Positions 51,845-61,972 of a DNA stretch of 64,000 nucleotides are shown piece after piece; position 1 is the first letter of the stretch; every line of letters starts with the position of its first letter. The DNA comes from Bombus terrestris (lineage: Eukaryota; Arthropoda; Insecta; Hymenoptera; Apidae). Location of the stretch: NCBI RefSeq assembly GCF_910591885.1, contig NC_063269.1, positions 1,426,001-1,490,000 on the forward strand. Reading direction: 5' to 3'. The position numbers were made by a program, and so were the translations under genes. The notes under the pieces were generated by a model. It did no database searches, was not told the origin of the DNA, and saw nothing but the letters and a program-made list of their open reading frames with translations.

Positions 51845-54432
51845 AAAATTCTCTTCGATATAGGAACTTCAGGTTTTCGACTGCTATCTTAAGATAATCA
51901 TTATTTTATTACATCGTGAAAAAAGGTCCACGTGCAATTCCCCTGATACTTTGACCAGTTCTTAAAATTAACGGTATAATATATGATACACGTGGCTTAA
52001 GATTTCTATAATTCGGACGTTTACTCCTGCTTTTTTTTAAATTAAAATTCCGGACTCATGAATATTTATTATTTAATGAAATTTTCTAGTAAATGTTTCA
52101 GGCGGACATGCTACTTTTTCCCACGCAGAGTGGGGAACATCTGTCGGGCGGCTGCCCCCTTTTGCGTTAGGTAACATGACCCTCCGTCGATGTTTGTCTA
52201 TACCTTCTCTATCTAACATAACCTTTTATCTTTTTTATAGATTCCTGAAATTTTTATGAATTCAGATGAAATAAAATGAATAAAAACACTGAGTTTTGCT
52301 ATGCATTACTTCCATGGCTTGTTTCTTTATCTGGGATTGTAATGTTAGGCTCAGAAATATTTAATGTATTATATCGATTTCAATTTGTATTATGAACAGC
52401 TACGAAGTACTTTTGAAAATGTTTTGTAATCTGTAAAAAGACTATTTGCATAGATGTTCCTTGATGTTTTTCAATGAGTTTGCTTCGATATTTAGTTACC
52501 CATTTGAAAGCATTTTTAAACTAGAAAGTTTTGAACAGATTGAATTTTGAATATGTAAGTACTTGTTCTCGGAAACGAAGACTGGTTTTCATGATATAGA
52601 CCAGGATTAAGTATGAGTCATCATATTTGATACGGTTTGAGATTGGTAAGGGATACGATAATAGAAAAAAATTTAATGTCCAGGCAGGCTAACCAAACTT
52701 CAACTATATAACCTGAACGACATCAAACTGTCAAATGAACATGCAAGGAAAATATCGAAGAATTAAACTCCCAAGTTCAATTCCAAAATGTATCTGTAGA
52801 ATGCTTTCTTTTACTTATAGACTTTCAATTTTAGTACATTATCGAAGACAATGTAAATGCCCATTCCAATTCCTAAACATTAGCTCCACTGCTTAACATC
52901 ACAAGAAAATTAGATTATAATCAAAAAATATTTATAAAAAGAAATACAATAGATAAGACTCTCTTCTTAAATAATGTTCGCGATAAGGTCTTGGCTTGAG
53001 GTATCACTGCATTAGACTAAACAAACCAAGACACGATTGAGAAAAGGTATTCTGCATTACTTATGAAACCCGTGACGGTAGCAAAAATGTATATTATAAA
53101 TTATAAGAAATGTCATAGAATTCAAATAACCTCACAAAATGCGATTTTCATTTCATAATTAAAGAAAAGTTTGGTGCTAACAATTAATGTATAACGTAAA
53201 TAATCAAACCTAAATACTTTATATTCAGTACGCGATTCATTTACGAATGACTCGAATGTTGTAAATGCAATAAATGTGTTTTATGCTATACTCATGATAT
53301 AGTTGGAGGAAGTCTCTTTTACTCACAAATCGTGTGAGAGTTTCTAGGTTTGACGATATGGCAAGCATTCCCTGTTCACACAATCCGAAGTGCATTCAGA
53401 TTTTTTATAATCAATAAATATAAAAAGAATGGTCAGTATATTATTCACGTCTAACGTGCAATTATAGGTTATAAAGTTATGAATTAGCTTTCAACTTCTA
53501 CAACTTTATTATCGAATGTACATTAAAAATTAAAAAATAGAGACAAAATCTACATACGTCACTGATAAATATTTATTTTTGGAAAATAGGTTTATATTTG
53601 CCTCATTGAAATTGCAGTAAAAAGACTAAAATTATACAAATAAAATATTTGTATAAATTTAAAACGTCCACTTTTACAATTCTTTGTAGCATAATCTGGA
53701 TAGATAATGCATCGCTTCAGAGTGCAGATACATTTTACTCATTCACCGCGTTGATTGTATTTGTCTGAAAAAAATATAGACATCAGCCTTATCCGAATCA
53801 TGTCTAAGGATTAGATATGTAATGAAGATATAAATTTCTATGATTAAATGATCGTGATTAGAAAATTTTTAAAACATTAGATTGTTATAAATGTCATTGT
53901 CCATGGATAAAAGCTTAACGTCCTATAGTAATATAATCTTTTGATTTGTTCCGCGTTATTTTTGATGAAAGAACCTGCTGGCTTCTACCTTAATATGCAC
54001 ATGGTGTGTCCACGTCTGCTGTTTTGGCGGGAATTGGTCGATAGTGTAGGGTAGAGAGGTTATGCAGCAGCGCTTCCCTGTTAGATTCCCTAGTACCTTG
54101 ACCAATCATACAGCATGGTTGGAAACATAATGGTTTAAAATTCACTGCCTTTTTTGTACTTCTGGACAAAGGTCTAATCATAACTTATGGTTACGTCTAT
54201 AAGTTGTATCTATAGAAGTTCATGAAATACGAAGTGTATGAAATCTCAATAATGTTTTCAAGAATCAATATATATCAATGAAGACATACCGTTATGTACT
54301 TTTTCGTATTTATACCAACAAACAAAATAAAATTATTTTTAACTGTGATAAAAAATCTCGATTTGAATTTATGGGTATTTTGATTCTAATGGATAGAAAA
54401 CCGGTGATTGTTCCTTGTAAAAAATATTTAGT
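51845..54432. other. spacer between proximal H3 and H1
   Basis: This 2.6-kb AT-rich spacer has no gene. It contains the partial spacer repeat at 52107 and a GC-richer block at about 54005-54125 with inverted CCAAT boxes (54033-54037 and 54102-54106). Confidence 0.6.
52107..52170 (+). repeat. histone-spacer repeat, partial copy C
   Basis: CATGCTACTTTTTCC, CAGAG and GAACATCTG align with the first half of copy A; the rest is diverged and GC-rich. It starts 263 bp after the proximal H3 stem-loop. This is the weakest of the three copies. Confidence 0.3.
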
Positions 54433-54448
54433 GGCCCTGAAAAGGGCC
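54433..54448 (-). terminator. histone 3' stem-loop of H1
   Basis: On the minus strand this reads GGCCCTTTTCAGGGCC, with a six-pair stem and TTTC loop, identical to that of proximal H4 and of H2B. Confidence 0.95.
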
Positions 54449-54483
54449 ATTTGGATTTGAAGGACAATGTAATTAGAAAATAA

Positions 54484-55155
54484 TTATTTTTTTGCTGGGG
54501 ATTTAACTGCTTTTGGTGCAGCTGCTTTCTTGGGTTTAGGTGTTTTAGTCTTGGCCGCTGGTGCTTTGGCGGTCTTCTTAGCTTTCGACATGCTCTTGGC
54601 TTCGCTAGCAGCTTTCGGTTTTGCAACGGCTACCTTGGATGCACTCTTCTTCGCTGGTGCCGGTTTCTTTTCAACTGCAGCTTTTTTGGGCGATGCCGGC
54701 TTCTTAGCAGGAGCAGTTTTCTTCGAGACGGTCTTCTTCTCGACAGATTGTACCTTCTTTGGTGCGGCCTTCTTGGCTGGGTGAGGAACCTTCTTGGTCT
54801 TAGAAGTCTCACTTTTTCCAGTAGACAACTTGAAAGATCCAGACGCTCCTTTGCCTTTTGTTTGGACGACAGTTCCAGATGTCACAGCAGATTTCAAGTA
54901 CCTCTTAATGAACGGAGCAAATTTCTCTCCGTCGACTTTGTAAGTAGAGGCAATGTATTTTTTGATAGCTTGGAGAGATGATCCTTTACGATCCTTCAAC
55001 TCTTTAATGGCAGCGTTGACCATTTCTGAAGTTGGTGGATGAGACGCCTTTTCACGTTGCGATTTCGACTTACTTTTCGACGACTTCTTCGCTGGCGTAG
55101 ATGGATTCTCGGCCGCCTCAACTGCGGTACTATTAGAGTTCGCTTTGTCTTCCAT
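54484..55155 (-). CDS. H1: linker histone H1
   Basis: This is an intronless gene for a 223-aa linker histone, which binds the nucleosome dyad and linker DNA. The N-terminal tail (1-38) is Ser/Lys rich. The globular winged-helix domain is about residues 39-111, with HPPTSEMVNAAIKELKDRKG, the SSLQAIKKYI helix and the GSFKLS end. The long C-terminal tail is almost entirely Lys, Ala, Pro, Ser and Thr with KKPA, SPKK and APKK repeats. A histone stem-loop follows 35 bases after the stop, so it is a replication-dependent H1. It is alone, with 2.7 kb of empty DNA to H3 and 3.1 kb to H2B. No TATA box stands out upstream. Confidence 0.97.
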   Translation of the reverse strand: MEDKANSNSTAVEAAENPSTPAKKSSKSKSKSQREKASHPPTSEMVNAAIKELKDRKGSSLQAIKKYIASTYKVDGEKFAPFIKRYLKSAVTSGTVVQTKGKGASGSFKLSTGKSETSKTKKVPHPAKKAAPKKVQSVEKKTVSKKTAPAKKPASPKKAAVEKKPAPAKKSASKVAVAKPKAASEAKSMSKAKKTAKAPAAKTKTPKPKKAAAPKAVKSPAKK

Positions 55156-56195
55156 TTTTGTGGAAATACTTTAACACAAATCAAATTGTTATACAAAGTG
55201 CCTGAAGGTATCTAAACCAACAATGCTGCTCTTGGTATGATAGTTAGCTTTCATGGCAGCGCGTGTTCTTTCTTAAGCGCGGACCATGGAGAGAGTCTCA
55301 CCCAATATGTCGGATGCCGCGATTCCGTGACAGCGAAGAAGCGGTAAATATACCTTCACTTTCAACCTTTGTTTCTCCATATTATACGCATGTTAATGAA
55401 CAATAGTTGCGCGAATATATAGCTACGTGTTTGTAGTTTTATTTGTTTATTAATTTTCGGCTGTATTTACTTGTTCAACTGAAATATTGCGCCGTTCGAC
55501 GAAGTCCGTCTTTTCGGTGCGATAGGACATCGTATAGAAAAAGTTAAAAATCTAAACATTTACATGAAAATTGGCATAATACTTATATAGAAAATCATAA
55601 AAAAAGGACTGCTGCTAATTTATATTCAATTATTTTTATCCTACCTGTAACGGATCGTTAAAAAACTTGCTTGATATTCGATCGCTTAGTGATGTACAAC
55701 ATGAACCACGAATGTTCTATCGTTGGATTAATATCAATTCCCATGGATGTGTGAAATATTCGGTTTATATGCCTAGAATGAATTTTTATTGTATCTTTCA
55801 TACTTTTAGTATCCTCAAATGAGAATTCATGACATTTGTCTTTATTTAACCTGTTTTATTTTGTATTCTTTCCTTGATGAGGATCGTGATAGCGTGTATA
55901 AGGAATCTACCATTCAATATGTGAGTTGAAAATACTAATATCAAAATATTTTCATGAAATCGTTTACTTTGCATTTGTAATTCATTTTACTATAAATTAA
56001 GTTTCATCTGAGAAATTTAATCACAATTTTATACGAAAACACAACGGTTCTATATGGAATAACATTTTTTTCCTATAGAAAAGCATAAGTATTATTGTTT
56101 CATGTTGTATATTCTATATAATATATCTGCTACAAACATGTTTCTACTTATATAATAGTTCGATTAATATTTATTCAAGTATACTCTATGCATAC

Positions 56196-56249
<54 letters not shown>

Positions 56250-58204
56250 ATTTTAAACATACTTAGCAAGTCTTGTCTCTTGCTCTATCACAGAGTACTA
56301 TACATAGTACATTACACAGGACACAAAAATCTTGAATTTCTTTTGTATAAACTTAACGATTTTTTGGCTATTAACATTTCGTTAAAAAAGCGAATAGTAA
56401 CTACGTGATATTCATATGGTATCCATTACTCTATGCTTTCAACTGTTAATATATTATTGAGAAAAATATGGTATGTCAGCTACAATTTGTATCATGCTAT
56501 GTTTTACTTTAAACATTAACGAATGTTATTACGTTAACAAACAACCCAGAACAACAATAAAGGTGTTTTCAAAAGTATTTTATTTATAAAACATGATAAG
56601 AAAGTTTATGATCGGAGTCAGAACTTGAGGGAGACATATAAACGACAAGACACGTCATCATTGATTCGTTTATTGCATTTCATGAAGAATTTTCTGTATT
56701 CTATCGTTTGGGAAAAGATAATACAACCCTAACTTGAGTATTTATTCATGCGTTAAATAACATTAATAATAGTGTTTAATATTTAAGTGTTATTATTTCT
56801 TATTATTTATGCATTATCTTTCTACACATCAGTTTGCCCGTTCATCAAAAAATTTAAGTATGGAGGGCACGCGAAAGGTTGCATGTTATGACATCTGGTG
56901 TAAGAAATTTCTACTTTGGTTGCCAAAATTTTGAAAAATAAATAACGCATAACTGCAGATGTACTAGTAATATAGGTTAAATAATATATATTTATCGTAT
57001 AATTTCTTAAGCATTATATATTATTTAAAAATATTTCGTTGCTATATTCTTCCCTCAGTAATAGTCTTTTCTTAGGTGAACCAATCAAATTTCGTATTGC
57101 CAAACGTCTGTGACTCCATCTATACGGAAGCCATTTCTATAATGGTTCATCAATGTCGTTTTCAAAATAGGTATTAATAGTAAATAAATGTTATCCATTA
57201 ACTAAGAAATTTGTTACACGTGTCTCTTTTATAAATAAGTAGAATTATCTACGAATATGACAATTTCCTGCGTAGGAAACTGTAATAAAATTAATAATTC
57301 CGAATATCATGTGATTTTCATACTTTTAATACGTTCGGTATAGTCGGTCTTTTGCTTCCGAAGATAACTATTGCGATTAAAGCGCAGAAAAGATAGCCTT
57401 TTCTAATAATTTATAACATTGTCTTAAATAACGAATTAATCAACGTTTCTCTTTTCTCTTCGTTAAAATAATTCTTACGTATGATTATTTGAAAAAGTTT
57501 TTGCTGTAAACTTCGTACAGCATAGGTAATGATCCCGTTAGCGGATGTAAATAAAATGCATGCATATGTATGTATGTTATAATTTTTAGCATATCAAAGT
57601 AACATGTAATAGTTGGGAGTAAGAAAATAGAATTCTAACCTAAAATTCGGGATTATAGTATACTGATTGCACTAGTAATACTGTCATTGAATTTATTTTT
57701 GTTATAGTCAATTTAGTACTTTTATATTTCTAAAAACTCCCTTATATTCTTATAGCCATTGTCCGGAATTTTCTAATTTTTCTTAAAAACATAAAAGTAT
57801 TCAGATGTAAAATATTTAGTAAATTTACATCATTGATCGCCACATTGAATGTTTCTCAAATATGAACTGCGCAAGTCAAACAATCGCAAAACACCGCGGA
57901 AAACAATTAGAAAAATGGCCTGCATATTTTCTACCAAGTTTTCATTCCATTATTAAAGCGATGTGCCTGAAATACGAACGCAATCTTGCATTTGAAAAAT
58001 TCTAGGTTAAATACTATACTAATCGTGAAATAGTTTCTCGCTAAATTATTGGATAACAGAAATATTTATAAATAAAATGTATTAATGCCATCATATTTTA
58101 TGTTGTATTGCAGTATACACAATGATTAGAAGAAACTATTATGAAAGGTGTATCAAAATAACGCAGTTATGAACCAAGTTGTTTAACGTTATTATAAAAT
58201 TGTT
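55156..58204. other. spacer between H1 and H2B
   Basis: The first ~200 bases are the H1 leader and promoter, with a small CpG-rich block at about 55255-55345. The remaining 2.8 kb is very AT-rich and holds only the (TA)n(TG)n microsatellite. Confidence 0.6.
56202..56250. repeat. compound (TA)n(TG)n microsatellite
   Basis: About seventeen TA units run directly into seven TG units, in the empty spacer between H1 and H2B. Confidence 0.95.
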
Positions 58205-58220
58205 GGCCCTGAAAAGGGCC
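58205..58220 (-). terminator. histone 3' stem-loop of H2B
   Basis: On the minus strand this reads GGCCCTTTTCAGGGCC, with a six-pair stem and TTTC loop, 29 bases after the H2B stop. Confidence 0.95.
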
Positions 58221-58249
58221 GATGATTATGCTTTAGGGAGTTGCAGCGC

Positions 58250-58621
58250 TTACTTTGAGCTGGTATACTTAGTGACAGCTTTAGTGCCTTCAGAAACGGC
58301 GTGCTTAGCCAATTCACCAGGCAACAAAAGCCTGACAGCAGTTTGGATTTCCCGAGACGTGATCGTAGATCTCTTGTTGTAATGTGCCAAGCGTGAAGCT
58401 TCGGCAGCGATACGCTCAAAAACATCATTTACAAAGCTGTTCATGATGCTCATGGCTTTACTAGAAATACCAGTATCAGGATGGACCTGCTTCAACACTT
58501 TATAGATGTAGATAGCATAGCTTTCCTTCCTCCTCCTCTTCTTCTTCTTATCAGACTTGCTGATATTTTTCTGAGCTTTGCCAGCTTTCTTCACAGCTTT
58601 TCCACTAGCTTTCGGTGGCAT
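58250..58621 (-). CDS. H2B: histone H2B
   Basis: This is an intronless 123-aa H2B that pairs with H2A in the nucleosome. The start is the ATG of MPPKASGKAVKKAGKAQ; the frame is open 33 codons further upstream from another ATG, but that stretch (MRFWIYKK...) overlaps the TATA box and leader and is not H2B. A basic N-terminal tail with KKKKRRRKESY is followed by the histone fold (IYIYKVLKQVHPDTGIS, SFVNDVFERIAAEASRLAHY) and the C-terminal helix ending TKAVTKYTSSK. It is divergent from H2A with 261 bp between start codons. A stem-loop follows the stop. Confidence 0.98.
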   Translation of the reverse strand: MPPKASGKAVKKAGKAQKNISKSDKKKKRRRKESYAIYIYKVLKQVHPDTGISSKAMSIMNSFVNDVFERIAAEASRLAHYNKRSTITSREIQTAVRLLLPGELAKHAVSEGTKAVTKYTSSK

Positions 58622-58882
58622 CTTCGAACTTTCTTCGTAGACTGGAAGTACACTCGTTGGAACAATTCGAGACTGAATGTCGAACTCCGATCCTGGCTTC
58701 TTATATATCCAGAAACGCACCGACAGCAGCGCACCAATAGCGTGCGAGCTCGCACGCCATTGGTCCGCTTGAGTTTATAACGGTCGGCTTAATAAAGGCA
58801 GGGCTGTAAAGAAAACGGCATATTTCTCTCTCGCATCTGTTGGAGTGCATTTGTGATACTTACCCCAAGTTTAACGTAAAAC
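58622..58882. promoter_or_regulatory. shared divergent H2B/H2A promoter
   Basis: This 261-bp region serves both genes. On the H2B side a TATA box, TATATAAG on the minus strand (58700-58707), lies about 80 bases before the ATG. On the H2A side TTATAA (58775-58780) or TAATAAAG (58790-58797) lies about 85-105 bases before the ATG. Between them is a 32-bp near-perfect palindrome (58733-58764) with CCAAT boxes pointing inward from both tips. Confidence 0.8.
58733..58764. promoter_or_regulatory. 32-bp palindrome with paired CCAAT boxes
   Basis: ACCAATAGCGTGCGAG is followed directly by CTCGCACGCCATTGGT. Fifteen of sixteen positions pair; the exception is A58739 with C58758. It lies midway between the H2B and H2A TATA-like elements and carries a CCAAT box at each tip, one on each strand. 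Confidence 0.85.
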
Positions 58883-59257
58883 ATGTCTGGCCGCGGCAAA
58901 GGTGGAAAAGCCAAGGGAAAGGCAAAGTCTCGTTCGAACAGAGCTGGCCTGCAATTCCCTGTTGGTCGTATTCATAGGCTTCTTCGTAAAGGAAATTACG
59001 CCGAGCGCGTCGGTGCTGGGGCACCTGTGTACTTGGCGGCCGTTATGGAGTACTTGGCGGCTGAAGTACTGGAATTGGCGGGAAATGCCGCTCGTGATAA
59101 CAAGAAGACGAGAATTATTCCACGGCATCTTCAGCTCGCCATCCGTAATGATGAAGAATTGAATAAATTGCTCTCTGGTGTTACCATCGCTCAAGGTGGT
59201 GTCTTACCGAATATCCAAGCAGTTCTATTGCCTAAGAAAACTGAAAAGAAGGCTTAA
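58883..59257 (+). CDS. H2A: histone H2A
   Basis: This is an intronless 124-aa canonical H2A (MSGRGKGGKAKGKAKSRSNR), with the AGLQFPVGRIHRLLRKGNY helix, the acidic-patch region (AAVMEYLAAEVLELAGNAA), RIIPRHLQLAIRNDEELNKL and a short C-terminal tail LPKKTEKKA. There is no C-terminal SQ motif, so it is not H2A.X or the fly-type H2Av. It is divergent from H2B and followed by a stem-loop about 20 bases after the stop. Only one copy is in the window. Confidence 0.98.
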   Translation: MSGRGKGGKAKGKAKSRSNRAGLQFPVGRIHRLLRKGNYAERVGAGAPVYLAAVMEYLAAEVLELAGNAARDNKKTRIIPRHLQLAIRNDEELNKLLSGVTIAQGGVLPNIQAVLLPKKTEKKA

Positions 59258-59276
59258 TATACATATCATTATAAAT

Positions 59277-59292
59277 GGTCCTTTTTAGGGCC
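59277..59292 (+). terminator. histone 3' stem-loop of H2A
   Basis: GGTCCTTTTTAGGGCC has a six-pair stem with one T-G wobble pair at the third position and a TTTT loop. It is the only one of the seven whose stem is not fully Watson-Crick. Confidence 0.93.
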
Positions 59293-59773
59293 ACAAAATA
59301 TTTCATTACGAAGGAATTCTTTTGCGTTCATAATTCAGTAAAATGCGTCTAATATTTAATATTTTTTTAATCTCGCCATGAAGCAATCAGTAAAAGTACA
59401 TAATTTAGAAGAAACTTAAATAAATTTACTTAGAAACTTAAACTTAGAAGAAACATAAATTTTCTATATGTATATATATGGTATGTATATATATACATAT
59501 TACATATATTTATGTAAGATGTGTTCGAAAATTATGCTCAAGCGGGAACGAAGTGATCCATTATAAAATGATATAAAAAGGAACATTTTTTCATATGACA
59601 ATTCGTTTACGAAGAAGTCAACTTTGAAAACTTGGCATATATAGTTGAACTTGGCTAAATACCGATCGAATATGGCTAAGCAATCAATAAGAGGTCATTG
59701 TACGTGTGAAAATGAGTCACAAATTACAAACAATTTTTCTGTCCAAGAACAACTTTATAATACCCTTAACTTC

Positions 59774-59917
59774 TTTTTTTTTTTTATTTTTTTTTTTTTA
59801 TTTGGTACACTATTTACAATCAATTCTCATTGAGAATTATAAGTAAATTCTTCTGACATGGTACTGTAACTTGGATTGTAAGAGTTTATAGTATGTTTGA
59901 TTCTAGTTGAATCTAAT
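59774..59917 (-). mobile_element. poly(A)-tailed short repeat, copy 1 (minus strand)
   Basis: 59790-59917 is similar to the reverse complement of 62341-62468 over the full 128 bp, roughly 80% by eye. The best block is TTTACAATCAATTCTCATTG and onward. Read on the minus strand it ends in AATAAA and a poly(A) run (the T tract at 59774-59799), like a SINE or a truncated retroposon. It contains a 17-bp palindrome (59822-59838). Confidence 0.55.
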
Positions 59918-60371
59918 GCACCCTTAAGTTAAGGTTGAAGTCGCAAATCATATCATTTTATATTTCTAAGACTCATAGTACAAATACTGGAAATCAAACG
60001 ACCTTTAAAGAACACTGTAAACTTTTTCGTGCCTACTTATAGAACTTTAAAAGATTTCATTTCTCTTATTGCGTTAGTATTCAAGAACTATGATTCTAAA
60101 GTATCTTCAGTTCAAGAACCGTTCTTCGTACTATCATTTAATATTCTGGTTTACTACATCGCTATCTATATGTTTGGTACATTCTCTATTTTATACTGTA
60201 CATTTTAAAGCATGTCTTAGGCGTTTCTAGAAATTGTAAGTTACGTCGAGAAAGGTAAAGAAAAAAGCTTAAGATACAGTGTACCATTTGAAAGCGAAGT
60301 TTAGGAACAGAAAATCGTAAAATCTCAAAAAATTTTAGAAAGTTTAGAATGAGTCACAAATTGTCCCTCAA

Positions 60372-60469
60372 GGAATAGTAGTCATAAATGCAATGAATGC
60401 CTTGACACGTGCACAAAGGACGGACAGATAAGCAGATGTTCTGTTCTCTTTGAGGAACCATGCCTAATG
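60372..60469 (-). repeat. histone-spacer repeat, copy B
   Basis: Read on the minus strand this gives GGTTCCTCAAAGAGAACA, AACATCTGC, GTCCTTTGTGCAC and a tail matching copy A to TACTATTCC. It lies about 440 bp after the distal H3 stem-loop, in the direction of H3 transcription. Confidence 0.5.
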
Positions 60470-60906
60470 CAAACTCTAATAGTAGAATACTTCAGCATTT
60501 ATTTATTATGTCTATTCCAAATTCTAGTTGTGAAATATTCCATTGAAAAAACTAAATTCTAAATGCTTCTGCACTTTAAATTATATAAGTGCATTATCAC
60601 TTTTTACATTATTTATCTGACTAACTTATTGCGACCATGGACAAAATCGAATATTGTTTTTCCTCTTAATATCTAATCGTACTTCTGATGCGGTAAACGG
60701 AAAAGATAAGACGAGGTATCTGTTAAGAATCATTCGTATGAAATTTTCTACTTTCACGACAATAACTCATGAATATAATATAATAAAGTCCGACATAGTA
60801 TTTTATAATAGTAATATAAAAACTTTTTCTAAATTTTCTAAAATTTCACGAGTACAGTAGAAAATCGCAAGTATCCTGGAAGAGTTCCTATATTGAAGAG
60901 AATTTT

Positions 60907-60922
60907 GGCCCTAAAAAGGGCC
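60907..60922 (-). terminator. histone 3' stem-loop of distal H3
   Basis: On the minus strand this reads GGCCCTTTTTAGGGCC, the same as the proximal H3: a six-pair stem and TTTT loop. Confidence 0.94.
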
Positions 60923-60962
60923 GATTGTTTATAAAAAAAAAAAAAAAGAAAAGATAGGCTGT

Positions 60963-61921
<959 letters not shown>

Positions 61922-61956
61922 TTTCTCTTACTATATTCATTTCTTTACAATCAAAC

Positions 61957-61972
61957 GGCCCTTATCAGGGCC
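61957..61972 (+). terminator. histone 3' stem-loop of distal H4 (variant loop)
   Basis: GGCCCTTATCAGGGCC has a perfect six-pair stem, but the loop is TATC instead of the TTTC or TTTT of the other six genes. It lies 36 bases after the stop. Confidence 0.93.

Larger units (their letters stand above)
59293..60906. other. spacer between H2A and distal H3
   Basis: This AT-rich convergent spacer carries the poly(A)-tailed repeat copy 1 and histone-spacer repeat copy B. No gene is seen. Confidence 0.6.

Noticed and set aside
58622..58720. N-terminal extension of H2B starting MRFWIYKK
   Set aside because: It runs through the TATA box and leader, is unlike any H2B, and the standard MPPKASGK start follows in frame.
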